The notes under the pieces were generated by a model. That model was not told where the DNA came from, ran no database searches, and worked only from the letters and a program-made list of their open reading frames with translations. From Planctomycetales bacterium (GTDB lineage Bacteria; Planctomycetota; Phycisphaerae; Sedimentisphaerales; Anaerohalosphaeraceae), in the NCBI GenBank assembly GCA_022615575.1, contig JAKEGM010000028.1:1-34936 (forward strand): a DNA stretch of 34,936 nucleotides, read 5' to 3'. Shown here one piece after another: positions 1 through 8,448 of the stretch; the stretch's first letter is position 1; each line of letters opens with the position of its first letter. The position numbers and the translations under genes were made by a program.

Positions 1-315
1 AAGCGCGTTTATTATCTCTATGATGTGCCGGGGGGCGGAGTCCGGGGCGGACACGCCCATAAACAACAGCACGAGTTTATTATCGCCGCCAGCGGCAGTT
101 TCGATGTAATCTTAAAAGACGGGCAAGGCAGCGTCCGGCACCATTTGAATCGTTCTTGGTACGGCCTCTATATCCCCCCAATGGTCTGGCGGGAACTGGA
201 CAACTTTTCCTCCGGCTTGGTCTGTATCGTTTTGGCGTCGGATTATTATGACGAACAGGATTACATCAGAGACTATGCTGAGTATGCCAAAACCATTGCT
301 CGAAAACCGGATTAA
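1..315 (+). CDS. Sugar 3,4-ketoisomerase, FdtA/QdtA-like cupin (5' partial)
   Basis: The reading frame is open from the first base and starts inside the gene (KRVYYLYDVPGG...), so the N-terminus lies outside the window; 104 residues are visible. The stretch VPGGGVRGGHAHK is the hallmark metal/substrate motif of the WxcM-like/FdtA cupins, and a second cupin strand with IPPMVWREL follows. Family members convert dTDP-4-keto-6-deoxyglucose to the 3-keto isomer in the cytoplasm, feeding a PLP aminotransferase. The next two genes encode the acetyltransferase and the aminotransferase of the same route, 6 nt and then a -1 overlap downstream, so the three form one operon. Whether the product is the galacto (FdtA) or gluco (QdtA) epimer cannot be read from this fragment. 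An internal GTG at 25 is not the start because the homology continues upstream. Confidence 0.85.
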   Translation, partial: KRVYYLYDVPGGGVRGGHAHKQQHEFIIAASGSFDVILKDGQGSVRHHLNRSWYGLYIPPMVWRELDNFSSGLVCIVLASDYYDEQDYIRDYAEYAKTIARKPD

Positions 316-321
316 CTTTCT

Positions 322-798
322 ATGAAAGATGAAAACGACAGCCCGGCAATGATCCATCCATCGGCGGATGTTCAGTCGAATCAAATCGGCAGCGGCACGC
401 GTATCTGGCAGTACGTGGTCGTTCTTCCGGGAGCCAAAATCGGAGCGGAATGTAACATCTGTTCGCATTGTTTCATCGAGAATGACGTGGTGATCGGCAG
501 TCGGGTAACCATCAAATGCGGCGTTCAAATCTGGGATGGGGTTACCTTGAAGGATGATGTTTTTATTGGACCGAATGTGACATTTACCAATGATAAATTT
601 CCGCGTGCAAAACAGCATAAAGAACCTGAAAAGACCTTTGTGGAAAAGGGCGTTTCAATTGGCGCTAATGCCACCGTCCTCTGCGGGATTACGATTGGTG
701 AAAATGCAATGGTGGCTGCCGGAGCCGTGGTAACAAAGAATGTCCCTTCCAATGTTGTTGTCGCGGGAAATCCGGCCGCTGTTGTCAGGGGGGTCTAA
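322..798 (+). CDS. Left-handed beta-helix sugar N-acetyltransferase (WxcM/FdtC/QdtC-like)
   Basis: The protein has 158 residues made almost entirely of hexapeptide repeats ([45 protein letters not shown]), the left-handed beta-helix of acetyl-CoA-dependent transferases. The [10 protein letters not shown] insertion loop is typical of the WxcM/WlbB/FdtC group that N-acetylates nucleotide-linked 3-amino-3,6-dideoxysugars. It ends with the usual NPAAVVRGV cap. The gene follows the ketoisomerase by 6 nt and its stop overlaps the start of the aminotransferase (TAATG). The ribosome binding site is weak. ATG at 322 is taken as start, although ATG at 349 (MIHPSADV) would match the usual beginning of the family better. 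The substrate is inferred from the neighbours. Confidence 0.82.
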   Translation: MKDENDSPAMIHPSADVQSNQIGSGTRIWQYVVVLPGAKIGAECNICSHCFIENDVVIGSRVTIKCGVQIWDGVTLKDDVFIGPNVTFTNDKFPRAKQHKEPEKTFVEKGVSIGANATVLCGITIGENAMVAAGAVVTKNVPSNVVVAGNPAAVVRGV

Positions 799-1895
799 TG
801 ATCAAGTTTCTGGATTTAAAGGCCGTTAATCAGCGATATGCTGAACAAATACGCGTCGCCGTCGATCGCGTCCTCGAAAGTGGATGGTATCTGCTGGGAG
901 CGGAACTGGAACAGTATGAGGTTGAGTACGCCGCCTATTGCAAAACGGTACATGCCGTCGGCGTGGCCAGCGGATTGGATGCGCTGATTCTGATCCTTCG
1001 CGCCTATGGTTTGGGTCCCGGCGACGAAATTATTATCCCCGCCAACACGTATATCGCAACGGTACTTGCCGTAACAAACTGCGGGGCTGATCCTGTTTTT
1101 GTCGAACCGGATCCCTGCACCCACTTGATCGATCCGGAAAAAATCGAAGAAAAAATATCGAAACGCACCAAAGCGGTCATGCCTGTCCATCTGTATGGCC
1201 AACTCTGTAATATGAAAGTGATCTGTAACTTGGCCGGCAAACATAACCTGAAAGTTGTAGAGGATGCGGCTCAGTCACATGGGGCGGTGTGCCCGGAAGG
1301 CAAAATCACAGCCGATTATCCGGCACGCGCAGCAGGGCACAGCTTCTATCCCAGCAAGAACTTGGGGGCTTTGGCGGATGCGGGAATGATAACGACGAAT
1401 GACGGCCAGCTGGCTGAAAAGATTCGAGCGTTAAGAAACTATGGGTCTTGCCAGCGATATTATAATAAATATCTGGGGATCAACAGCCGAATGGACGAAA
1501 TGCAGGCCGCCATTTTACGGGTTAAGCTGAAAGGGCTTGATGAAGATAATGTGCGTCGTCGGCGAATTGCGAGCTATTATCTCGAAGAGATCAAAAACCA
1601 AAAAGTTGTTTTACCGAAACCACCGGTAAACCCGGAAAGCCATGTCTGGCATTTGTTTGTAATACGAACCCGACACCGGGGTTCCCTGCAACGGCATCTG
1701 GAGGAAAAAGGCATTCAGACACAAATTCATTATCCGGTTCCGCCGCACAAGCAGGAATGTTACGCGAAATACAACGGTTTGTCTCTGCCGATTGCAGAAC
1801 AGTTAGCCAACGAAGTGTTGAGTCTTCCGATTTCACCTGTAATCAAAGAAGAAGATGTTCTGAATATAGTGAGAACCATTAATGACTGGAAATAA
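798..1895 (+). CDS. DegT/DnrJ/EryC1/StrS sugar aminotransferase (FdtB/QdtB-like)
   Basis: 365 residues, the normal length for PLP-dependent sugar aminotransferases. The N-terminal FLDLKAVNQRY, the GVASGLDAL phosphate-binding turn, PANTYIAT, VEDAAQSHGA and the Schiff-base lysine K187 in FYPSKNLGALADAG are all present. The substitution of the usual GEGG after the lysine by LADAG is typical of the FdtB/QdtB subgroup that aminates C3 of dTDP-3-keto-6-deoxyhexoses. The start codon overlaps the acetyltransferase stop by one base, and the stop overlaps the following glycosyltransferase by 14 nt, so translation is probably coupled. The role is the step between the ketoisomerase and the acetyltransferase in making dTDP-Fuc3NAc or dTDP-Qui3NAc for a surface glycan. 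Confidence 0.87.
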   Translation: MIKFLDLKAVNQRYAEQIRVAVDRVLESGWYLLGAELEQYEVEYAAYCKTVHAVGVASGLDALILILRAYGLGPGDEIIIPANTYIATVLAVTNCGADPVFVEPDPCTHLIDPEKIEEKISKRTKAVMPVHLYGQLCNMKVICNLAGKHNLKVVEDAAQSHGAVCPEGKITADYPARAAGHSFYPSKNLGALADAGMITTNDGQLAEKIRALRNYGSCQRYYNKYLGINSRMDEMQAAILRVKLKGLDEDNVRRRRIASYYLEEIKNQKVVLPKPPVNPESHVWHLFVIRTRHRGSLQRHLEEKGIQTQIHYPVPPHKQECYAKYNGLSLPIAEQLANEVLSLPISPVIKEEDVLNIVRTINDWK

Positions 1896-2778
1896 TCCGC
1901 CGCTGGTTTCTGTAGTCATGCCGTCTTATAATCATGAACTATATATTGCGCAGGCAATCGAAAGCGTACAAGAACAGACAGTTCGGGATTGGGAATTGAT
2001 TATCATTGATGATGCTTCCCGTGATCAATCCCGTCAGGTTATCGAGCGGTATGCCGCTAATGATAAAAGAATACGAACGATTTTTCATGATACCAATCAG
2101 GGAATTGCGCGGACATTCAATGACGGATTGGATGCAGCAAAGGGGAGGTACATTGCCTTGTTCGCGTCGGATGATTTATGGATACCTCTAAAACTTCAAA
2201 AACAGTTGCCGATACTGGAGAAGAACGATAATTTGATCGTCTGGTCCGAAGGACTGGTGGTGGACTCAGAAGGGAATCCGACCGGAGAATTGTTTACCGA
2301 AAATTACGGAGGCAAAGGCAGGGAAAAGAGCGGTGATCTTTTTGCGCAGCTTCTGGAGTCCAGTTTTATATGCGGCCAAAGCTGTCTTTTCAAAAGGGAC
2401 AACATTCGGAATATCCGATTCGATCCGGCGTTGAAGTATTTTAATGATTATAAATTCCAGATCGACCTGGCAAGCCGTTATTCATATTATTTTATCCCCG
2501 AACCGCTCATCAAGTATCGCCGGCACGGAAATAACACCACCTCGCGCGATTCGGAAAACTGGTGGAAGGATACAGTGCTTCTTCGCCAGACCCTGATTCG
2601 GGACTATGGTTCTAAAATGTCCCCCGCCGTAAAAGGCAAATTATTATACAGCATCGCGAAAAACTTTTCTCTGCTGAAAGACCAAAGCCGGGCACGCGCT
2701 TATGCGCAGAAGGCGTTTTTGGCCTATCCCTTTCGGTTGCGGTATGCAAAGGCCTTATTGACGGGGGAAATTTTATGA
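1882..2778 (+). CDS. Family 2 glycosyltransferase
   Basis: 298 residues with a GT-A fold at the N-terminus: VSVVMPSYNHELYIAQAIES (nucleotide-binding strand), IIIDDASRDQS, and an ALFASDDLW segment supplying the DXD-like metal site near residue 95. The C-terminal 80 residues have no recognisable domain and end in a basic amphipathic stretch; no membrane segment is evident, so it probably acts at the inner face of the membrane. The 14-nt overlap with the aminotransferase gene places it in the sugar operon, where it could transfer the 3-acetamido sugar or a neighbouring residue. Donor and acceptor cannot be read from sequence. It is the last gene of the plus-strand cluster. Confidence 0.85.
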   Translation: MTGNNPPLVSVVMPSYNHELYIAQAIESVQEQTVRDWELIIIDDASRDQSRQVIERYAANDKRIRTIFHDTNQGIARTFNDGLDAAKGRYIALFASDDLWIPLKLQKQLPILEKNDNLIVWSEGLVVDSEGNPTGELFTENYGGKGREKSGDLFAQLLESSFICGQSCLFKRDNIRNIRFDPALKYFNDYKFQIDLASRYSYYFIPEPLIKYRRHGNNTTSRDSENWWKDTVLLRQTLIRDYGSKMSPAVKGKLLYSIAKNFSLLKDQSRARAYAQKAFLAYPFRLRYAKALLTGEIL

Positions 2779-2783
2779 GCCGA

Positions 2784-2825
2784 GAGAGATAAAGGGGTCA
2801 GAGAGATAAAGGGGTCAGACACCTT
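2784..2825. repeat. 17-bp tandem duplication with GGGGTCAGACACC motif
   Basis: The 17-bp unit GAGAGATAAAGGGGTCA occurs twice head-to-tail (2784-2800 and 2801-2817) and is followed by GACACCTTTTT. It lies directly after the glycosyltransferase stop. The core AAGGGGTCAGACACCTTTTT resembles a motif I recall from repetitive intergenic elements near IS200-like (TnpA-REP) transposases, but no transposase is present here. Best described as a residue of a dispersed repeat; the assignment is from memory. Confidence 0.5.
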
Positions 2826-2978
2826 TTTATAACCGCTTATCCCTTATGCACTTATAGAACTTTAATCTATGTCCCGTTACCTTTTGTTATTTTGAAAAAT
2901 CCGTATCAATCCGCGGCAAAAATAAAGAAAAATGGTTTTCTTCATTCGCTTCACGTTCTTCATGGTTAAAGTTATCCA

Positions 2979-4619
2979 CTACCCCGTCAGGAGGTCGAAT
3001 TGTTCGGGGCTTAAGCTTTGGCGGAGTTTCTGGAGGGCTTGCAGTTCAATCTGGCGGACGCGTTCCTTACTCAGGTCCAGTTCGTCGCCGATTTGTTTAA
3101 GCGTTTTCGGCTTCTGGGGAATTACGCCGGTACCAAGGGCATAATGATTCAAAATCACATATTGTTCCCGGGCGTCCAAATTGTTTTCGATGATTTTGCG
3201 CAGATCCCGCCGGGCCTGCTCGACTGCCGCCACATCCGGAAGCTGCTCGATACGGATATTGGCCGGCAGATTCGTAAAATCAGCACCGCCGGCCCGATCC
3301 GGCCGTTGGAATTCGGCGGGAATCAGACGGGCAAAGTCCTTGGCAATGGCCCAGCTTGCATAGGTGCTGAAACGATAGCCGCGGTTGTAGTCGAATTTTT
3401 CGACCGCCGCCATCAGCGCCACGCTGCCTTCGCTGACTAATTCACTCATCCCCTGCCCCGGGGCCAAGTGCTTGCCGGCAATGCTGACCACCAGCGGCAT
3501 ATTGGCCTCGATGATGTATTTTTTGACGGTATCGGCCTCGGCAAGAAGCATTTCGATGCGATGGAGGCGATCGGAGCGGGGCCGCCCCCGTTCAATCTGT
3601 CCACATTCCCGATGCGCCAGGAACTTGAGGCAATTGTACCGCCGGAACAGCTCCATCTCCTGCCGGCGGCTCAGCAGTACCGTGTCAGCATCCCGGCCGG
3701 GGGCGATTTCTTCAAGCGGCGTCAGCAGGATTCGCTGTCGGATGTCCTCTTTTAAAAATTCTTCACTGTCAATATACTCAATCCTGCGGCCCAGCAACTC
3801 TTTGGCACGCTGCTGATTCATAATGCGATAGATTGAGCTTCGGCTGCGTCCAAACCGCTGCATCAATTCCCCGATGGAACCGCCCTGCTGATTCAGCTTA
3901 TACAGCTGCGCCGCTTCCCGTGCGCCAATTCTGCCGCGTGACGACGGCAGGGCCGGGGCAGAACCGCCTTTTTTCTGCCATTCCGTCAGGACCGAACGAA
4001 CGGTTTGACGCGCTCGCCCCACACGCCGGACGATTTCGAGAACAAGCTCATTCTGGGTGCGATAGGTTCTGGCGGCGGTTAATTCCTGTGCCGCCGCCGT
4101 AATCTGTTTTTTCTGCAATTCGTCCAGCAGCGAAAATCTGCCCGATTGGCGAACCTGCTCGGCATGCGACCCAACAAATGTATTAACCGCCGATTCTAAA
4201 AAACCCAGGCGTTTGCGGCCGTCCTCAAAAACATACATTTTGCCCGCCAGACCGCGTTTCTGCCAGCGGCGGATGGTCTTTGCCGACACGTTGAACCGCC
4301 AGGCAAGCTGCTCGACGGAAAAAACCGGCTCGGTCTGTTCGGCAACATTGATTTGAAGTTCCTCGCTGATCTGGGATATCCAGATCCGCAGGTCCGACAG
4401 AAGTTCCTTTCCGGGAATCAAACTCTGCTGGGTCTCTATTCGCGGGCGGTAGCCGGTAATTCGATAGACGATAAAATCATAGGGGTATTCCCGCTCGGCA
4501 TTGAGAATCATCAAAAGCTGTTCTGCGGCGGCAAGCTGCTTTTTCTTCTGCCCCATCGGCGCAAACCGCAACTGGTCGAACAACTCCCGCAGCGCCGGAT
4601 GACTGATGCGTATTTTCAT
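2979..4619 (-). CDS. Sigma-70 family RNA polymerase sigma factor with N-terminal HTH extension
   Basis: 546 residues. The C-terminal part is a sigma factor: a region 1.2-like helix around 315-370; region 2 at about 370-435 (NMPLVVSIAGKHL, GSVALMAAVEKFDYNRGYRF, STYASWAIAKDFAR); and region 4.2 at about 478-537 (ILNHYALG, TLKQIGDELDLSKERVRQIE). The linker between them (435-475) is too short for a normal region 3. Two further helix-turn-helix segments lie upstream: an excisionase/MerR-like one at 98-150 (FSVEQLAWRFNVSAKTIRRW) and a resolvase-like one at 230-270 (SIGELMQRFGRSRSSIYRI). The first 95 residues are unassigned. It is the last gene of the minus-strand block, 27 nt after the Minf_1886 gene. 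Its length and role fit the large planctomycete group of RpoD-like sigma factors; its regulon is unknown. Confidence 0.85.
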   Translation of the reverse strand: MKIRISHPALRELFDQLRFAPMGQKKKQLAAAEQLLMILNAEREYPYDFIVYRITGYRPRIETQQSLIPGKELLSDLRIWISQISEELQINVAEQTEPVFSVEQLAWRFNVSAKTIRRWQKRGLAGKMYVFEDGRKRLGFLESAVNTFVGSHAEQVRQSGRFSLLDELQKKQITAAAQELTAARTYRTQNELVLEIVRRVGRARQTVRSVLTEWQKKGGSAPALPSSRGRIGAREAAQLYKLNQQGGSIGELMQRFGRSRSSIYRIMNQQRAKELLGRRIEYIDSEEFLKEDIRQRILLTPLEEIAPGRDADTVLLSRRQEMELFRRYNCLKFLAHRECGQIERGRPRSDRLHRIEMLLAEADTVKKYIIEANMPLVVSIAGKHLAPGQGMSELVSEGSVALMAAVEKFDYNRGYRFSTYASWAIAKDFARLIPAEFQRPDRAGGADFTNLPANIRIEQLPDVAAVEQARRDLRKIIENNLDAREQYVILNHYALGTGVIPQKPKTLKQIGDELDLSKERVRQIELQALQKLRQSLSPEQFDLLTG

Positions 4620-4646
4620 AAATAATCCGTCCCCCCGGGCCGCCCG

Positions 4647-5027
4647 CTAACGAATCTCAATCGTATAGCGATTCTCAAAAACATCGACAAAATCGAAGAC
4701 ATTGTCAAAATCCTCGATGGTGTCGGTCTCCTGCGAAGTCATCCAGCCGGAATCAATCATCAGATAGACAATCTCGCCGAAATCCCGCGTCGTATGCAAC
4801 CCCCAGTATGCCAATACCATCGCGGCCAGCCGGCCCCAGCGTTTTTGGGCTGTATGCGCCAGCCCCCAGGCCAGTTCCTGACCTGAAATATGACGGGGCG
4901 CCGCATCGGGTTCTTCCTGCTGACGGAGCCGGTCAATGGTGGCCGCCAACCCCTCAAACACAAACTTCATCGCCCGCGCATCATACCGCCCGTCTTCCCT
5001 TGCGATTTCTTCAATGGTCTTTTTCAT
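4647..5027 (-). CDS. Minf_1886 family protein (Planctomycetes/Verrucomicrobia-restricted)
   Basis: 126 residues, soluble, acidic at the C-terminus. It matches my memory of the Minf_1886/TIGR04138 family, a short protein restricted to the PVC group: an opening like IEEIAREDGRYDARAMKFVFE, a central HISGQELAWGLAHTAQKRWG, and a closing FGEIVYLMIDSGWM followed by DNVFDFVDVFE. No catalytic motif is visible and the function is unknown. The start at 5027 follows a GAGATG-like ribosome binding site. It lies 26 nt after metG and 27 nt before the sigma factor gene, so it is probably co-transcribed with both. This gene is one of the stronger taxonomic pointers in the window. Confidence 0.8.
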   Translation of the reverse strand: MKKTIEEIAREDGRYDARAMKFVFEGLAATIDRLRQQEEPDAAPRHISGQELAWGLAHTAQKRWGRLAAMVLAYWGLHTTRDFGEIVYLMIDSGWMTSQETDTIEDFDNVFDFVDVFENRYTIEIR

Positions 5028-5053
5028 TATTTTTACATCTCATTTCCGCTTAT

Positions 5054-7066
5054 TCAATGAACGCGCTGGCCGGGTTTGGCGCCACTGTCGGGACTGAGCA
5101 AAAAGACATCGGCTCCCCCCGGACCGGACGCACAGACCATCCCTTCGGACAGGCCGAATTTCATCTGGCGGGGTTTTAGATTCGCCACGCACACCACCAG
5201 CCGCCCCACCAAATCCTCGGGCTTATAGGCCTTGGCGATTCCGGCAAAAACATTCTTCTTCAAAGCGCCAAGATCCAGTTCCAGCGCCAGCAGCTTGTCC
5301 GCCCCTGCCACAGGCGCAGCTTTGGAAATCCGGGCAACCCGCAGGTCCACCTTCATAAAATCCTCAATCGTGCATTCCGGGGCCAGCGGTTCATCCAGCT
5401 GCGCCTCGGGTTGGGGTTGGGTCGGCACGGCTGTCTGCGGTTTGGTTTCTTCGATCATAGCGTCCACCTTTTCTTTTTCGATACGTTCTATCAAACGAAT
5501 GAATTTACCGATGGTGTGATGTTCCATCGCCGTTTCAACATCCGCAAACGTCAGCGGCCCGACAGCCAGGAACCGTTCAATTTTCTCCGCAAAGGCGGGC
5601 AGCACGGGCTTGAGATAGACCGTCAGTACCTTGACGGCATTGAGGATTGCCGTCAGCGCCGTGCGTGCGCCTTCGGGGCTGGTCTTGATTGCCGACCAGG
5701 GCTGGTTGTCCTCAACATACTTATTGCATACATCGGCCAGCGCCATGATTTTTCGAATCGCTGCCGCATAGTTGAGCGACTTATACGCCGCGGTGATTTC
5801 GGTTTTGGCCGCCGTCAGCTCATTAAGCAGCGTCCATCCGTTTTTGTCCAGCGCACCGAGTTTACCGCCCAGTTTGTCCGTCAGCATCGGCCCGGAGCGG
5901 CTGGCCAGATTGGCCAGTTTGCCCACCAGATCGGCATTGACACGGTTGACAAAATCCTCCACATTCAGATCAATATCGCTCACATCGCCGGACAGCTTGG
6001 AGGCGTAGTAATACCGAAGATACTGGGGGTCCAGATGCTTCAGGTAGGTTTCGGCCATGATGAATGTGCCTTTGCTCTTGCTCATTTTCTGACCGTTGAC
6101 CGTCAAGAAGCCATGGACAAACAGTTTGTTCGGCGTTCGCAGGTTGGCGCTGAATAACAGCGCCGGCCAGAACAGGGCGTGAAAATACATAATATCTTTA
6201 CCTATAAAATGGCAAATCTCGTATTCCCCGCCGTTCCAGACCCGCTCAAAATCCAGCCCCTTTCGGTCGCAGTAATTTTTGCACGAGGCCATATAGCCGA
6301 TGGGCGCATCCAGCCAGACATAAAAATATTTATTCTCCTCGCCGGGAATCTTAAAACCGAAATATGGGCCGTCCCGCGAGATGTCCCAGTCCCTTAACCC
6401 CTCGCTGAACCACTCGTCCAGCTTATTCTGCACGGACGCCTGCACATAGCCGTCGGCGAACAGTTTCTTCAGCGCCGACTCAAATTGACCGAGCCGGAAG
6501 AAATAATGCGTGCTTTCCTTCATCACCGGCGGCCGGCCGCTGATGGTGCTGACGGGGTTAATCAGTTCGGTCGTCTGATAATGCGCTCCGCAGGCGTCGC
6601 AGGAGTCCCCATACTGTTCTTCGGCTTTGCAGCGGGGACAGGTTCCCTTGATGTAGCGATCCGGCAGCCACATTTTTTCCTGTTCATCATAGGCCTGCTG
6701 AATCGCTTTTTTGACAATCGAACCGTTTGCCAAAGCCCCCTGATAAATCCGTTCGCTGAGCTGGCGGTTTTCTTCGGAATGGGTCGAATAATAATTATCA
6801 AACTCAATCGCAAAGCCGGTAAAGTCGCGGTAATGCTCCGCATGAACGCGGCGAATCAGCGTTTCGGGCGTAATGCCTTCGTTACGGGCACGGATCATTA
6901 CCGGCGTGCCGTGTGTATCGTCCGCACAGAAATAATGGCATTGGTTGCCCATAAGCTTCTGAAAACGCACCCAGATATCCGTCTGGAGATACTCCACAAG
7001 ATGGCCGATATGAATCGGACCATTGGCATACGGCAGGGCTGAGGTCACCAACAGTTTTCGCATCAT
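5054..7066 (-). CDS. metG: Methionyl-tRNA synthetase
   Basis: 670 residues, class I aminoacyl-tRNA synthetase charging tRNA-Met and initiator tRNA. The HIGH signature is at 19-22 (GPIHIGHL) and KMSKS at 327-331. A zinc knuckle is formed by C143, C146, C156 and C159 (CPRCKAEE...CDACG), so it is the one-knuckle type. The anticodon-binding helical domain follows. The last ~105 residues (VDLRVARI, FAGIAKAYKPEDLVGR, NLKPRQMKFGLSEGM) form the Trbp111/EMAPII-like tRNA-binding OB fold that dimerises the enzyme. A proline/glutamate-rich linker around 540-560 separates it. The start overlaps the stop of the upstream PSP1 gene by 4 nt (ATGA); two consecutive Met codons are present and the outer is chosen. 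Confidence 0.96.
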   Translation of the reverse strand: MMRKLLVTSALPYANGPIHIGHLVEYLQTDIWVRFQKLMGNQCHYFCADDTHGTPVMIRARNEGITPETLIRRVHAEHYRDFTGFAIEFDNYYSTHSEENRQLSERIYQGALANGSIVKKAIQQAYDEQEKMWLPDRYIKGTCPRCKAEEQYGDSCDACGAHYQTTELINPVSTISGRPPVMKESTHYFFRLGQFESALKKLFADGYVQASVQNKLDEWFSEGLRDWDISRDGPYFGFKIPGEENKYFYVWLDAPIGYMASCKNYCDRKGLDFERVWNGGEYEICHFIGKDIMYFHALFWPALLFSANLRTPNKLFVHGFLTVNGQKMSKSKGTFIMAETYLKHLDPQYLRYYYASKLSGDVSDIDLNVEDFVNRVNADLVGKLANLASRSGPMLTDKLGGKLGALDKNGWTLLNELTAAKTEITAAYKSLNYAAAIRKIMALADVCNKYVEDNQPWSAIKTSPEGARTALTAILNAVKVLTVYLKPVLPAFAEKIERFLAVGPLTFADVETAMEHHTIGKFIRLIERIEKEKVDAMIEETKPQTAVPTQPQPEAQLDEPLAPECTIEDFMKVDLRVARISKAAPVAGADKLLALELDLGALKKNVFAGIAKAYKPEDLVGRLVVCVANLKPRQMKFGLSEGMVCASGPGGADVFLLSPDSGAKPGQRVH

Positions 7067-8379
7067 TGTTTATTCTCCGCCGGGCCGGGGGCTTCTCCAT
7101 CGGGTGAAGAAGAGGGTTTGTTCGGACGGTTCTGTCTGTTCTGCGGCTGATTATTCTGCGCGGCCGGGCCACTTGAATTATTTCGAGGGCCCCTGTTTTT
7201 ATTTTTTGGTCTGTGCCGACGGTTTTTAGTATTGCGGCGGTTGTTCGGCCCCGAGGCATTTTGCCGCTGCGGCCCATTGCCGGGCTGCATTTCAACGCCT
7301 CTTTCCGCGGCTTGGGGCAAATCACCTTCATCCTCAGCCAACGGCTCCTCATGGGCCGCGTCAGCGGCGACGGATAAACCTTCGGTCCGATCATCCGTTT
7401 CCTCCCTGCGGTCAAAGACCCGCGGACGCTCCTCGGAAAGGTCATCCTGTTCCGGCTCGTCTTTCCGCTGTTCCGGTACACCGTCCCTGCACACCTGAAC
7501 CTCATCCACAGGCCATGCCTGGCGGTCGCCGGCCTCGGTCTGCACCACCACCAGCTGAGTCAAAATCTGCATATCCACGATTTTGCCGATGCCTTTGGGG
7601 GTCTTGACAACCGTGCCGCGATAAGGCAGCCGCCGTTTGAGATCGATGTAGGCTTCGTCTTCATACCGAAGGCAGCACTTGAGCCGGCCGCAATGACCGC
7701 TGATTTTGGACGGATCCAGCGTGGCCTTCTGCAGCTTGGCCATCCGCATGTTCACCGGTTCCAAAATCTTGAGAAATCGGCTGCAGCAGCATTGCTGCCC
7801 GCAGGTCTCATAGTCGCTGATAAGCCGGGCCTCGTCCCGCGAGCCGATCTGCCGCAGTTCGATCCGTGTCTGGTATTCTTTGGCCAGCCGCTTGACCAAA
7901 TCGCGAAAATCCACGCGGCTTTCACTGGTAAAATAGAACACGATCCGCTCGCCGCCAAACAGATGCTCGGCCTCAATAATGCGCATGTTCAGGCCCAGTT
8001 CCTCCGCGATCCGCTGACAGCATTTGGCTTCACCCACAGCGTTTTTCTCAAGATGTTCCTGTTCGTGCAAATCCTGGCGTGTGGCAAACCGAACAAACGC
8101 CCCCCCCTCGCCCAAAGGATAATCCTTGGTCCGATTGTGAAAATACTGCTCGACCTGTTCGGGGCTGCTCTTGAATTGTCCGGCCCGGTAGTTATAGATG
8201 CCGACGATCTCGCCCAACTCCAACCCGCGTTCGGTTTTAATAACCACGTGCGAATTCAGGCGGGGGATACGGGCCTCATGGTGTTCAAACCACCCCAGAA
8301 GCCCCAGCCGGCCATAGCGAACCAGCATCTGCTTTGCATTTTTCGGTACTTTTGATTTTGCGTTGTCAACCTGTGACAT
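7063..8379 (-). CDS. PSP1 domain protein, RicT/YaaT-like
   Basis: 438 residues. The first ~290 match PSP1/RicT proteins: a basic N-terminus with RYGRLGLLGWF, a PSP1 core, and conserved cysteines C193, C197-C199 (CGQQCCCSRF) and C230, C235, C236 (CGRLKCCLRY). In Bacillus, RicT (YaaT) joins RicA and RicF in a complex carrying [4Fe-4S] clusters that steers RNase Y processing. Residues ~295-438 are a low-complexity tail, first acidic then rich in Arg, Asn, Gln and Pro, and probably disordered; this is an unusually long extension. It sits in the tmk-holB-ricT-metG order also seen around B. subtilis yaaT. No ricA or ricF is visible here. The start is 69 nt after holB. Confidence 0.85.
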   Translation of the reverse strand: MSQVDNAKSKVPKNAKQMLVRYGRLGLLGWFEHHEARIPRLNSHVVIKTERGLELGEIVGIYNYRAGQFKSSPEQVEQYFHNRTKDYPLGEGGAFVRFATRQDLHEQEHLEKNAVGEAKCCQRIAEELGLNMRIIEAEHLFGGERIVFYFTSESRVDFRDLVKRLAKEYQTRIELRQIGSRDEARLISDYETCGQQCCCSRFLKILEPVNMRMAKLQKATLDPSKISGHCGRLKCCLRYEDEAYIDLKRRLPYRGTVVKTPKGIGKIVDMQILTQLVVVQTEAGDRQAWPVDEVQVCRDGVPEQRKDEPEQDDLSEERPRVFDRREETDDRTEGLSVAADAAHEEPLAEDEGDLPQAAERGVEMQPGNGPQRQNASGPNNRRNTKNRRHRPKNKNRGPRNNSSGPAAQNNQPQNRQNRPNKPSSSPDGEAPGPAENKQ

Positions 8380-8448
8380 TTACAGATAAACTCCTGAAAT
8401 TAAAGAAGATAACTCCACCACCCGGAGCTTTCGCCGCCGGCGGCACTG

